From NCBI RefSeq assembly GCF_013184545.1, contig NZ_JAAOJA010000006.1:62001-126000 (forward strand): a stretch of 64,000 bases of DNA, written 5' to 3'. The stretch comes from Pseudomonas tumuqii (GTDB lineage: Bacteria; Pseudomonadota; Gammaproteobacteria; Pseudomonadales; Pseudomonadaceae). Below, piece after piece: positions 18,733 through 27,976 of this stretch. Position 1 is the stretch's first letter. Every line of letters begins with the position of its first letter. Under the pieces are notes generated by a model. The model did not search any database, had not been told where the DNA came from, and saw only the letters and a list, made by a program, of their open reading frames with translations. A program made the position numbers and the translations under genes.

Positions 18733-19057
18733 AACCCGTTACAGCGAAATCAACATCCACAACGGCACGGTCTACCTGGCCGGGCAGTTGGCGGATGATT
18801 ACAGCGGCGACATCGTGCAGCAGACCCGCGAGACCCTGGCCAACATCGATGCGATGTTGGCCGAGGCTGGCAGCGACAAGTCCCGCATCCTCTCGGTGAC
18901 CATCTACCTCAAGGACATGGCCCGCGACTACGCCGGCCTCAACCAGGTCTGGGACGCCTGGGTTGCGCCAGGCGCCGCACCGGGCCGCGCCTGCGTCGAG
19001 GCGGCGATGTACAGGCCCGAGGTGCTGGTCGAAATGATGGTGGTGGCGGCCGTTTAA
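18707..19057 (+). CDS. RidA/YjgF-family protein in the dad operon
   Basis: A 116-aa RidA-superfamily protein ([13 protein letters not shown], then [22 protein letters not shown] and [14 protein letters not shown] with the conserved Arg that contacts the substrate). RidA proteins hydrolyse reactive 2-aminoacrylate and other imines. Beside a D-amino acid dehydrogenase, which releases imines, such a scavenger is sensible. The ATG lies inside the end of dadA (26-nt overlap), so translation is probably coupled. It is one of the shorter RidA subfamilies, not the canonical 126-130 aa type. Confidence 0.92.
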   Translation: MSVQRLRSETRYSEINIHNGTVYLAGQLADDYSGDIVQQTRETLANIDAMLAEAGSDKSRILSVTIYLKDMARDYAGLNQVWDAWVAPGAAPGRACVEAAMYRPEVLVEMMVVAAV

Positions 19058-19087
19058 GCCTGCACCTACCAGTTTGAGTTGGCTTTT

Positions 19088-19114
19088 GCCCGGCTGTCCC
19101 GCCGGGCCTTTTTT
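19088..19114 (+). terminator. Intrinsic terminator between the RidA-type gene and dadX
   Basis: GCCCGGC-N6-GCCGGGC followed by C and six T. It lies inside the presumed dadA-ridA-dadX operon, so it would reduce readthrough into dadX unless dadX has its own promoter. Confidence 0.85.
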
Positions 19115-19193
19115 ATCAGCAGTCCGTAACCCGCGTGCCGGGTTGCGCCGAACAACCTGTCTACCCGGCCTACGCCCGATACTCGAGAACACC

Positions 19194-20282
19194 ATGCGTC
19201 CAGCCCGTGCCCTGATCGATCTGCAAGCCCTGCGTCACAACTATCAGCTGGCCCGTGAGGTATCGGGCGCCAAGGCGCTCGCGGTGGTCAAGGCCGATGC
19301 CTATGGGCATGGCGCCGTGCGTTGCGCGCAGGCTCTGCAGGAACAGGCCGATGGTTTTGCCGTGGCCTGTATCGAAGAGGCGCTGCAGCTGCGCGAGGCC
19401 GGCATTCGCGGGCCGATCCTGTTGCTGGAAGGCTTCTTCGAAGCTGACGAGTTGGCATTGATCGAGCAGCATGGTTTCTGGTGCGTGGTGCATTCGCTGT
19501 GGCAACTGGAGGCCATCGAGCGTTCGTCCGTGCGCAAGCCGTTGACGGTGTGGCTGAAGCTGGACTCGGGCATGCACCGCGTCGGCCTGCATCCGGCCGA
19601 CTACCAGGCGGCCTATCGCCGCCTGCTGGCCAGCGGCAAGGTGGCGAAAATCGTCCTGATGAGCCACTTTGCCCGTGCCGACGAACTGGATTGTCCACGC
19701 AGCACCGAGCAACTGGCGGTATTCGAGCAGGCGCGGCAAGGCCTGGTGGCGGAAATCAGCCTGCGCAATTCGCCGGCCGTGCTCGGTTGGCCGCAGCTTG
19801 GCTATAAAGAGCAGGCGAGTGACTGGGTGCGCCCCGGCATCATGCTCTATGGCGCCACCCCGTTCGAGCAGGTGCAGGCGGTGGCCGCGCAGTTGCAGCC
19901 GGTCATGACCCTGGAGTCGAAGATCATCAGCGTGCGCGAACTGCCGGCCGACGAACCGGTCGGCTATGGCGCGCGCTTCGTCACCGAGCGGCCGACCCGC
20001 GTCGGCGTGGTCGCCATGGGCTATGCCGACGGTTACCCACGGCATGCGCCGACCGGCACGCCGGTGCTGATCGATGGCCAGCCGAGCCGGCTGATCGGCC
20101 GGGTATCGATGGACATGCTCTGCGTCGATCTCAGCGATCTACCCGCCGCCGGGCTCGGCAGTCGGGTCGAGTTGTGGGGCAAACAGGTCCTCGCCAGCGA
20201 CGTGGCGGCCTGCGCTGGCAGCATTCCGTACCAGCTTTTCTGCAACCTGCGTCGGGTGCCGCTGCTCTATTCCGAGGGTTGA
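19194..20282 (+). CDS. dadX: Catabolic alanine racemase
   Basis: A 362-aa PLP-dependent racemase interconverting L- and D-alanine. The PLP lysine lies in [11 protein letters not shown] near residue 34; the catalytic tyrosine region [20 protein letters not shown] and YADGYPR is near 250-270. In pseudomonads dadX supplies D-alanine to DadA for catabolism. The ATG at 19194 matches the family N-terminus [17 protein letters not shown]; the ribosome site is weak (GAGAA). The terminator at 19088-19114 separates it from the upstream genes, so its expression may be partly independent. Confidence 0.96.
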   Translation: MRPARALIDLQALRHNYQLAREVSGAKALAVVKADAYGHGAVRCAQALQEQADGFAVACIEEALQLREAGIRGPILLLEGFFEADELALIEQHGFWCVVHSLWQLEAIERSSVRKPLTVWLKLDSGMHRVGLHPADYQAAYRRLLASGKVAKIVLMSHFARADELDCPRSTEQLAVFEQARQGLVAEISLRNSPAVLGWPQLGYKEQASDWVRPGIMLYGATPFEQVQAVAAQLQPVMTLESKIISVRELPADEPVGYGARFVTERPTRVGVVAMGYADGYPRHAPTGTPVLIDGQPSRLIGRVSMDMLCVDLSDLPAAGLGSRVELWGKQVLASDVAACAGSIPYQLFCNLRRVPLLYSEG

Positions 20283-20341
20283 GCGCAGGGCCGGGCAGGA
20301 TTTGCATTCAGGGTGTTGTAAATACTGAACGCTGTTGCCAT

Positions 20342-20363
20342 GATACGGACACTTTTCCGTATC
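20342..20363. promoter_or_regulatory. Perfect inverted repeat ahead of pauR, probable operator
   Basis: GATACGGA-N6-TCCGTATC, 8-bp perfect arms, lies 22 nt upstream of the chosen TTG start of pauR and overlaps an in-frame upstream ATG (20340). An autoregulatory operator is the simplest reading. Confidence 0.55.
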
Positions 20364-20384
20364 TTCCCGAGGGGGACTCCAGCA

Positions 20385-20933
20385 TTGGACGTCGGTGTTC
20401 GACTGCAATCCATTCGCAAACTCAAGGGCCTGTCCCAGCGTGAACTCGCCAAGCGGGCAGGCGTCACCAACAGCACCATTTCGATGATCGAGAAGAACAG
20501 CGTGAGCCCCTCGATCAGCTCGCTGAAAAAGGTGTTGGCGGGCATCCCCATGTCGTTGGTGGAGTTCTTCTCCCAGGACGCGGAGGAGGACAACCATACC
20601 CAGGTGGTGTACCGCGCGGCCGAACTCACCGATATTCACAGTGGCGCGATCAGCATGAAGCTGGTGGGCAAGACCCACCCGAATCGTGCGATTACCCTGC
20701 TCGACGAGACCTATCCGGCCGGTTCCGATACCGGCGACGATATGTACACCCATGAGGGCGAGGAAACCGGCCTGCTGGTGGAGGGGCGTCTCGAGCTGAC
20801 CGTCGGCGCTGAGGTGTTCATCCTCGAGCCAGGCGACAGTTACTACTTCGAGAGCAGCAAGCCGCACCGCTTCCGCAATCCATTCGACCAGCCCGCGCGG
20901 CTGATCAGTGCCACCACCCCGGCGAATTTTTAA
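20385..20933 (+). CDS. pauR: PauR: XRE-type HTH plus cupin repressor of polyamine catabolism
   Basis: The protein has an N-terminal XRE helix-turn-helix (LKGLSQRELAKRAGVTNSTI, then SMIEKNSVSPSISSLKKVL) and a C-terminal cupin (about 105-180: MYTHEGEETGLLVEGRLELT, FILEPGDSYYFESSKPHRF). P. aeruginosa PauR represses the pau genes until putrescine or cadaverine is present. I place the start at TTG 20385, preceded by GAGGGGG, because it gives 182 aa, the size I recall for PauR, and an N-terminus LDVGVRLQSIRKLKGLSQ. The alternative ATG at 20340 would put a perfect palindrome inside the coding region. Confidence 0.9.
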   Translation: MDVGVRLQSIRKLKGLSQRELAKRAGVTNSTISMIEKNSVSPSISSLKKVLAGIPMSLVEFFSQDAEEDNHTQVVYRAAELTDIHSGAISMKLVGKTHPNRAITLLDETYPAGSDTGDDMYTHEGEETGLLVEGRLELTVGAEVFILEPGDSYYFESSKPHRFRNPFDQPARLISATTPANF

Positions 20934-20980
20934 GCGGCAGCTTGCCGCCCAAGCCAATAACCCTGCGACAATCTGGGTTG

Positions 20981-21009
20981 TTTCAGCTTGGCAGGCTTCC
21001 CGTTATACT
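20981..21009 (+). promoter_or_regulatory. Possible sigma-70 promoter of the cytochrome c5 gene
   Basis: TATACT at 21004-21009 is a good -10; TTTCAG 17 nt upstream is a weak -35. The 58-nt distance to the cycB start is typical. Confidence 0.45.
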
Positions 21010-21066
21010 GTCGCCCGCTCGCGAAACCGTGGCCGCGGGCGTGACTAGCCACGATGAGGGTGTACC

Positions 21067-21483
21067 GTGAATCTGATTAAGAAAATGCTGGTAGCGCCGG
21101 CTGCCGTCTTGGCCCTGTGGGCAGTGACTGCTCAGGCCACGACCGATGAGGCCATCGCCGAACGCCTGAAGCCGGTCGGTGAAGTCTGCATCATGGGTGA
21201 AGAATGCAAGGGCGTGGGCGCCGTAGCCGTTGCCGCCGGCGGTGCCGCACGGACTGCCGATGACGTGGTAGCCAAGCACTGTGGCGCTTGCCATACCGCT
21301 GGCGTGCTGGGCGCACCGAAGGTCGGTGACACTGCGGCCTGGAAAGCGCGTGCGACCAATGGTGTCGATGGCTTGCTGGCGAACGCCATCGCCGGCATCA
21401 ACTCCATGCCGCCGAAAGGCACCTGTGCCGATTGCTCGGACGACGAGCTGCGTGCTGCCATCGAGAAGATGTCCGGCCTGTAA
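21067..21483 (+). CDS. cycB: Cytochrome c5
   Basis: A 138-aa secreted c-type cytochrome. A signal peptide (MNLIKKMLVAPAAVLALWAVTAQA) is followed by a short linker and a single heme site, CGACH, near residue 77. The distal methionine is probably in NSMPPKGTCADCSDDELRAAI, where the CADC pair is the disulfide typical of cytochrome c5. It carries electrons in the periplasm. It stands alone, with a probable promoter upstream and a strong terminator 18 nt after the stop. Confidence 0.93.
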   Translation: MNLIKKMLVAPAAVLALWAVTAQATTDEAIAERLKPVGEVCIMGEECKGVGAVAVAAGGAARTADDVVAKHCGACHTAGVLGAPKVGDTAAWKARATNGVDGLLANAIAGINSMPPKGTCADCSDDELRAAIEKMSGL

Positions 21484-21500
21484 GCTAACGTCCGCTGAGA

Positions 21501-21526
21501 AAAAAGCCGCCTTCGGGCGGCTTTTT
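21501..21526 (+). terminator. Intrinsic terminator of the cytochrome c5 gene
   Basis: AAAAAGCCGCC-TTCG-GGCGGCTTTTT, an 11-bp stem with a stable UUCG loop and T-run; it can work on both strands. Confidence 0.95.
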
Positions 21527-21653
21527 GCTTTCTCGCTACAGGTGCTCAACAGAAGCCGAGCGGCCATCGTCCATGCTCAAGTGCGCATGGATGTCGCGAG
21601 ATTTCGTCTGAGGTCGACGGGCCGATCCATCGCGGCCTGTCGCCTCGCTCCGG

Positions 21654-22315
<662 letters not shown>

Positions 22316-22398
22316 GCATAAGCCTATTTTTTATGGCCTGCCATCCCTGGCGGCCACCCTGCTGGCCGTCGCTACGCGACGTTAAAAATAGCTCCAGG

Positions 22399-24408
22399 CT
22401 ATTTTTTCAGCATGGCGCGCATATTGGCCAAGGCCGAGTTGCCGGTAGCGGCCTTGACCTCGGGTGGTGCATCGTCCAGGCCTTCCCAGTGCAGGTCTTC
22501 CGGCGGCAACTCGTCGAGGAAGCGGCTCGGCGCGCAATCCATGATTTCGCCGTATTGCTTGCGCTTGGCGGCGAAGGTCATGGTCAGGTTGCGCTTGGCG
22601 CGGGTGATACCGACATAGGCCAGACGGCGTTCTTCCTCGACCGTATCGGCCTCGATGCTGGAGCGGTGGGGGAGGATCTCCTCCTCCACGCCGAGGATGT
22701 ACACCGAGGGATATTCCAGGCCCTTGGAGGCGTGCAGGGTCATCATCTGCACGCCATCGGCGCCTTCCTCTTCCTCCTGCTGGCGTTCCAGCATGTCGCG
22801 CAGCACCAGCTTGCCGATGGCATCCTCGATGGTCATCTCGCCGTCTTCGTCGCGCTCCAGGGTGTTCTTCAGCGCCTCGACCAGAAACCAGACGTTGCCC
22901 ATGCGCGCATCGGCGACCTTGTCGTTGGAGGCGTTCTGCCGCAGCCAGTTCTCGTAGTCGATATCCATCACCATGCTGCGGATCGCCGCAATCGGGTCGT
23001 TCTGCGCGCATTCCTGACGCACCCGGTCCATCCATTTGGTGAAGCGCGCCAGGCGTTCGGTGAAGCGCGCATCCAGGTGTTCGCCCAGGCCCATCTCGCC
23101 GGCGGCGGCATACATGCTGATCTTGCGTGCGGTGGCGTAGTTGCCGAGCTTTTCCAGGGTGGTGGAGCCGATCTCGCGGCGCGGCACGTTGATCACTCGC
23201 AGGAAGGCGTTGTCGTCGTCCGGGTTGACCAGCAGGCGGAAGTAGCTCATCAGGTCCTTCACCTCCTGGCGGGCGAAGAAGCTGGTGCCGCCACTCAGGC
23301 GATAAGGGATCTGGTGGTGCTGCAACTTCAGCTCCATCAGCTTGGCCTGGTAGTTGCCGCGATAGAGGATCGCATAGTCGCTGTAGGGGCGCTCGGTGCG
23401 CAGGTGTTCGGTGAGGATTTCCAGGGCCACCCGCTCGCATTCGGCGTCTTCGTTGCGGCAGCGGATCACGCGGATCTCGTCGCCCATGCCCATCTCGCTC
23501 CACAGCTGCTTCTCGAAGGCGTGGGGGTTGTTGGCGATCAGCACGTTGGCGCACTTGAGGATGCGGCTGGTGGAGCGGTAGTTCTGCTCCAGCATCACCA
23601 CCTTCAGCGAGGGGTAATCCTCCTTCAGCAGCATCAGGTTTTCCGGCCGCGCGCCGCGCCAGGCGTAGATCGACTGGTCGTCGTCGCCAACCACGGTGAA
23701 CTTGTTGCGCATGCCCACCAGCAGTTTCACCAGCAGGTACTGGCTGGCGTTGGTGTCCTGGTATTCGTCGACCAGCAGGTAGCGGATGCGGTTCTGCCAT
23801 TTTTCCAGGATGTCCGGGTGTTCCTGGAACAGCTTCACCGGCATCAGGATCAGGTCGTCGAAGTCCACCGCGTTGTACGCCTTGAGCGTGCGTTGGTAGT
23901 GCAGGTAGACGATGGCTGCGGTCTGTTCCTTGGGGTTGCGCGACTCGGCCAGGGCCTGATCGGGCAGGATCAGCTCGTTCTTCCAGTTGCCGATGTAGTT
24001 CTTGATCTCGTCGGCGCCGTCGTCCCCGGAATACTCCTTCTGCATGATGTCGCTGAGCAGCGCCTTGATGTCACCCTCGTCGAAGATCGAGAAGCCCGGT
24101 TTGTAGCCCAGCGCCGCATATTCCTTGCGGATGATGTTCATCCCCAGGTTATGGAAGGTCGAGACGGTCAGGCCGCGGGCCTCGGCACCCTTGAGCAGGC
24201 TGCCGACCCGTTCCTTCATTTCCCGCGCGGCCTTGTTGGTAAAGGTCATGGCGACGATATGCCGCGCCTGGATGCCGCAGTTCTGCACCAGGTGGGCGAT
24301 CTTGCGCGTGATCACGCTGGTCTTGCCGGAGCCTGCGCCGGCGAGCACCAAAAGAGGGCCGCCGACATAGTTCACGGCTTCCTGCTGCCGGGGGTTCAGT
24401 CGGGACAT
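22399..24408 (-). CDS. rep: ATP-dependent DNA helicase Rep
   Basis: A 669-aa superfamily 1A helicase that moves 3' to 5' on single-stranded DNA and helps the replisome past bound proteins. The motifs run in order: Q-motif LNPRQQEAVNYV, Walker A AGAGSGKTSVI (about 24-34), motif II VDEYQDTN (about 220), motif III VGDDDQSIYAWRGA, motif IV region LEQNYRS, motif V MTLHASKGLEYPSVYI and motif VI EERRLAYVGITRAK. Length and motif order match Rep rather than UvrD or PcrA. It is divergent from the GGDEF-EAL gene across 267 nt. Confidence 0.97.
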   Translation of the reverse strand: MSRLNPRQQEAVNYVGGPLLVLAGAGSGKTSVITRKIAHLVQNCGIQARHIVAMTFTNKAAREMKERVGSLLKGAEARGLTVSTFHNLGMNIIRKEYAALGYKPGFSIFDEGDIKALLSDIMQKEYSGDDGADEIKNYIGNWKNELILPDQALAESRNPKEQTAAIVYLHYQRTLKAYNAVDFDDLILMPVKLFQEHPDILEKWQNRIRYLLVDEYQDTNASQYLLVKLLVGMRNKFTVVGDDDQSIYAWRGARPENLMLLKEDYPSLKVVMLEQNYRSTSRILKCANVLIANNPHAFEKQLWSEMGMGDEIRVIRCRNEDAECERVALEILTEHLRTERPYSDYAILYRGNYQAKLMELKLQHHQIPYRLSGGTSFFARQEVKDLMSYFRLLVNPDDDNAFLRVINVPRREIGSTTLEKLGNYATARKISMYAAAGEMGLGEHLDARFTERLARFTKWMDRVRQECAQNDPIAAIRSMVMDIDYENWLRQNASNDKVADARMGNVWFLVEALKNTLERDEDGEMTIEDAIGKLVLRDMLERQQEEEEGADGVQMMTLHASKGLEYPSVYILGVEEEILPHRSSIEADTVEEERRLAYVGITRAKRNLTMTFAAKRKQYGEIMDCAPSRFLDELPPEDLHWEGLDDAPPEVKAATGNSALANMRAMLKK

Positions 24409-24675
24409 TGCATGGATCGTCCGGGGGAGTGGGCGCGCATTTTAGCAGGCTCTGCGATTTGTGCTCGAATCCTCCGGCGTTGTGCGATGGAGTGCGTGCT
24501 GGCAGTAGGCCAGGCTTGGTTATTTCGTGTAATCCAGTACTCTGCCTGCACTTGCCGGTTTTTTGTCTTTATTGCAGGATGCGCGAAGCAGCACTCGGAT
24601 GTGCCTGATTAGACGCCAATTACGGCGCATGAAGGCGGCATGCCACCGACTATCTTTAAGGCCTGGGGAGGTTGA

Positions 24676-26349
24676 TTGTCCGCGCTCGACGAACCCTTGC
24701 GGTTGGTTCTGCTGGCTGAAACGCCAGAATGGCCCGAGCTATTGCGCCAGCGGCTAGGCGCTTTGGGCAGTCTCTTCCCGCTGATTACCGCGCCCACGTG
24801 GGCGGCGGCCAGCAGTCTGTTCGATAGCCAGGTCAATGGCCTGCTGCTGACCACGGAGGCGCGCCGACCCGCGGCCGGGACCTGTCCTCTGCCGATCATC
24901 TTGCTGCTTGAGGAGGAACCTGCCGAAGCGCCTGCGGGGGTCTGCGACTGGCTGGTGCGTGGCGGCCTGACTGTCGATGTGCTGCGTCGCTGCCTGCGCT
25001 ATGTGCGCGAGCAGGGCCGTCTGCAAGAAACCCTGCAGCGCCTGGCCGAGCGGGACGCGCTGACCGGCATCGCCAATCGACAGGGCTTCCAGACCCTGCT
25101 TGCCGCCCGCCTGAGCGAGTGCCAGGGCCGCGGCCTGGCACTCGCTCACCTCGATCTGGACAATTTCCGCCACGCCAACGATGCCCTCGGCCACCAGGCC
25201 GGCGATCACCTGATCCGGCAAGTGGTGACGCGACTCAAGGCGCAGTTGCAGACGGGGGATCAGATTGCCCGCCTGGGTGGCGACGAGTTTGCCCTGCTCC
25301 TCGATGTGCGCAGCGATCCGCAGCGTGCGTCGCGTCTGGCCGAACGCCTTACCGAAGTCCTGGCCGAGCCCTACTGGGTCGACGGCGAAAGCCTGTTGAT
25401 CGGTTGCAGCATTGGGCTGGCCTACGCCCGTGCCGATGCTGGCGCCGACCCGCTGATGTGGCATGCGCACATCGCCATGCAACAGGCCAAGTGCCAACAA
25501 GGCTGCACCTTCCACGTCTTCGATGAACGGATTAATCGCGGCGCGCGCAGCCAGGCCGAGCTGGAAAGTGAATTGCGCCGGGCGCTGCGGCGCGACGAGC
25601 TCGAGCTGCATTACCAGCCACGCCTGTGTCTGCAGACGGGGCGCATTGTCGGTCTGGAAGCGCTGGTGCGCTGGCAGCACGGCGAGCGCGGTCTGCTGGC
25701 GCCGAACGAATTCGTGCCGCTGGCCGAAGAGAGCGGGTTGATCGTGCCCCTCGGCTACTGGGTGATTTCCCGGGCCCTGCGCGATATGCAATGGCTGCGC
25801 GGGCGCGGTCTGCCGGCGTTGCACATGGCAGTCAACCTGTCGTTCCGCCAGTTCCAGGACAGCCAGCTGTTGCCGACCCTCAGTCGCCTGATCGCAGAGC
25901 GGGGCGTCGATGCGCGCTGGCTGGAGTTCGAGTTGACCGAGACCGCCGTGATGCGCCGCAGCGATCATGTGCAGCAGACCATGCTGGCGCTCGGTCGGCT
26001 GGGCGTGCGCTTTTCCCTGGACGACTTCGGCACTGGCTTCTCCTCCTTCGTCCACCTCAGCAACCTGCCGATCGCCCTGTTGAAAATCGACAAGAGCTTC
26101 GTCGGCGACATGGACCAGCGCCCGGAGAATCGTCAGTTGGTGCGGGCGATGATCAATCTGGCCCACAACCTCAATCTGCAGGTGGTCGGTGAAGGGGTGG
26201 AAAACGCCGAGCAACTGGCCCTGTTGCGCGAGTTCGGCTGCGACCAGGTGCAGGGCTACCTGATCAGCAAGGCGATCCCGCTGAACGAGCTGGCGCGCTT
26301 CCTGGTGTTCGGCATGCGTCAGCCGCTGCTGGGATTGCTCAAGCCCTGA
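24676..26349 (+). CDS. c-di-GMP enzyme with degenerate receiver-like, GGDEF and EAL domains
   Basis: A 557-aa protein at the position of PA5295 (ProE) in P. aeruginosa. Residues about 1-115 look like a receiver fold, ending VCDWLVRGGLTVDVLRRCLRYV, but without a clear phosphate-accepting Asp. About 120-285 is a GGDEF domain with intact RLGGDEFALLL. About 295-545 is an EAL domain with EALVRW, the DDFGTGFSS loop, KIDKSFV and VVGEGVEN, so phosphodiesterase residues look complete. I place the start at TTG 24676, preceded by GGGGAGG. It probably hydrolyses c-di-GMP, and the GGDEF domain may be catalytic or a GTP sensor. Confidence 0.92.
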   Translation: MSALDEPLRLVLLAETPEWPELLRQRLGALGSLFPLITAPTWAAASSLFDSQVNGLLLTTEARRPAAGTCPLPIILLLEEEPAEAPAGVCDWLVRGGLTVDVLRRCLRYVREQGRLQETLQRLAERDALTGIANRQGFQTLLAARLSECQGRGLALAHLDLDNFRHANDALGHQAGDHLIRQVVTRLKAQLQTGDQIARLGGDEFALLLDVRSDPQRASRLAERLTEVLAEPYWVDGESLLIGCSIGLAYARADAGADPLMWHAHIAMQQAKCQQGCTFHVFDERINRGARSQAELESELRRALRRDELELHYQPRLCLQTGRIVGLEALVRWQHGERGLLAPNEFVPLAEESGLIVPLGYWVISRALRDMQWLRGRGLPALHMAVNLSFRQFQDSQLLPTLSRLIAERGVDARWLEFELTETAVMRRSDHVQQTMLALGRLGVRFSLDDFGTGFSSFVHLSNLPIALLKIDKSFVGDMDQRPENRQLVRAMINLAHNLNLQVVGEGVENAEQLALLREFGCDQVQGYLISKAIPLNELARFLVFGMRQPLLGLLKP

Positions 26350-26385
26350 ACCCGTCTGTGCCGGGCACGCCGCCGGACGCCGTTG

Positions 26386-26470
26386 CGTAGGGTGCGCTGC
26401 GCGCACCAGTTCCAGCCTTGGCGCGAAACGCTCCGGTGCGCGCAGCCTAGGCGGCCCCGCGCGCCCTACG
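26386..26470. repeat. GTAG-ended inverted repeat overlapping the MATE stop codon
   Basis: An 85-nt element bounded by CGTAGGGTGCGC and GCGCGCCCTACG, which pair with a single mismatch. Inside, GGTGCG and CGCACC form a hairpin next to the left GTAG, and a second GGTGCGCGCAGC follows. The right end, read on the minus strand, contributes the TAG stop of the MATE gene. Confidence 0.65.
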
Positions 26471-27851
26471 AGAGGCAGGCCTCTCCTTCCAGCTGCTCCG
26501 AGCGCAGCAGGCGTGCGCTCTTCCACTCGAAACCCAGGCTCAGGCCGATGGCCGCGCACGCCAGGCCGCTGGCCAGGCCCCACCACACCCCTTGTGCCCC
26601 CCAGCCCAGCGCAAAGGCCAGGGTCCAGGCCAGCGGCGCGCCGATCAGCCAGTAGCAGCCGAGGCCGACGAAGAAGGTGGTCTTGGCGTCCTTGAGGCCG
26701 CGAATCGCACCCATGGCGATGGTCTGGATGCCGTCGAAGAATTCGAACCAGGCGGCAATCGCCAGCAGGCCGACAGCCAGGGTCGTCACCTCGGCGTAGG
26801 CCGGGTCGAGTCGGTCGAGAAACAGGCCGACCACCCACTCCGGCGCCAGCCAGAACAGCGCGGCGAAACCGAGCATGCAGGCCGCGCCGAGGCCGATGCC
26901 CAGGCGTCCGGCGCGGCGTGCTTCGAGCAGGCGGCCGGCGCCGAAGTGCTGGCCGATGCGGAAGGTCACCGCGTAGGACAGCCCCACCGGCACCATGAAG
27001 GCCACGTACACCGACATGATCGCAATCTGATGCGCGGCCAATTGCAGGCTGCCGAGCGCGCCCATGCACAGCGCGGCGAAGGCGAACAGACCGGCTTCCA
27101 CCGCATAGGTGCCGCCAATCGGCAGGCCCAGGCGCAGCAGTTCCTTCAGCTCGCTCCAGAGCGGACGCAGCAGCCCGCGCCACAGCGGGTAGCCGGCATA
27201 GGTACGGTGGCGCAGCACATGCCAGGCCAACAGCGCGGCCATGGCATTCATCACCAGCGCGGTCACCAGGCCGATGCCGCTCAGGCCCAGGTGCGGCAGG
27301 TCGAACCAGCCCTCGATCAGCGCGTAATTGAGGACCAAGTTGGCCAGCGCGCCGCCGATGCTGATCGCCATCACCGGGCCGGGGCGGCCGATCGCGGCGG
27401 TAAAGCCGCGCAGCGCCATGAAGGTCATGTAGCCGGGCAGGGCGAATACCAGGGTGGCGAGAAACTGCGTGGCGCCGGTGACGTTCGCCGGCAGCTGGCC
27501 GACATGCAGCAGCGCCGGCTCAAGGTTCCACAGGGCTACCCCGGCCAGCAAGGCCAGGCCCCAGCCCAGCCAGAGGCCGTTCTGGGTCAGGCGGGTGACG
27601 CCGGCGGCATCGCCGGCGCCGTGACGAATCGCCACCAGATTGCCGACCGCGGCGATCACCCCGACACAGAAGATCGACACGAAGGAGTAGCTGGCCGCGC
27701 CCAGGCCGCCACCGGCCAGCGCCGCAGGGCCGAGCAGGCCCATCATCACGGTGTCGGTAAAGACCATGAGGACATGCGCCAACTGGGCGGCGATCAGGGG
27801 GCCGGCCAGGCGCAGGATGGCGCTGAGTTCGTCGCGAAAAGCGTGCGTCAT
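26466..27851 (-). CDS. MATE-family multidrug efflux protein, NorM-like
   Basis: A 461-aa multidrug and toxin extrusion transporter with about 12 hydrophobic helices in two homologous halves. The N-terminal half has LIAAQLAHVLMVFTDTVMMG, typical of the NorM branch, including the helix-1 Asp that binds the coupling cation. MATE pumps export cationic drugs against Na+ or H+. It is divergent from the LysR gene across 125 nt, which suggests control by that regulator. The stop codon lies inside a REP-like element (26386-26470), so the C-terminus ...EGEACLS may differ from relatives. Confidence 0.93.
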   Translation of the reverse strand: MTHAFRDELSAILRLAGPLIAAQLAHVLMVFTDTVMMGLLGPAALAGGGLGAASYSFVSIFCVGVIAAVGNLVAIRHGAGDAAGVTRLTQNGLWLGWGLALLAGVALWNLEPALLHVGQLPANVTGATQFLATLVFALPGYMTFMALRGFTAAIGRPGPVMAISIGGALANLVLNYALIEGWFDLPHLGLSGIGLVTALVMNAMAALLAWHVLRHRTYAGYPLWRGLLRPLWSELKELLRLGLPIGGTYAVEAGLFAFAALCMGALGSLQLAAHQIAIMSVYVAFMVPVGLSYAVTFRIGQHFGAGRLLEARRAGRLGIGLGAACMLGFAALFWLAPEWVVGLFLDRLDPAYAEVTTLAVGLLAIAAWFEFFDGIQTIAMGAIRGLKDAKTTFFVGLGCYWLIGAPLAWTLAFALGWGAQGVWWGLASGLACAAIGLSLGFEWKSARLLRSEQLEGEACLS

Positions 27852-27976
27852 GATGAGTCTGGCTCAGTAAGAAGGCTTGCCCGGGTTGTCCGGGCGAGCG
27901 GAGAATGTCGCTATTCTCTGGAGTCGGCAGCATTCGCACAAAAGGAAAAAAACCATGGCAGGCATGATTAATACTC

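Noticed and set aside
24754..27183. 809-codon minus-strand frame across the GGDEF-EAL and MATE genes
   Set aside because: It crosses two genes with clear domains in other frames and has no recognisable domain of its own.
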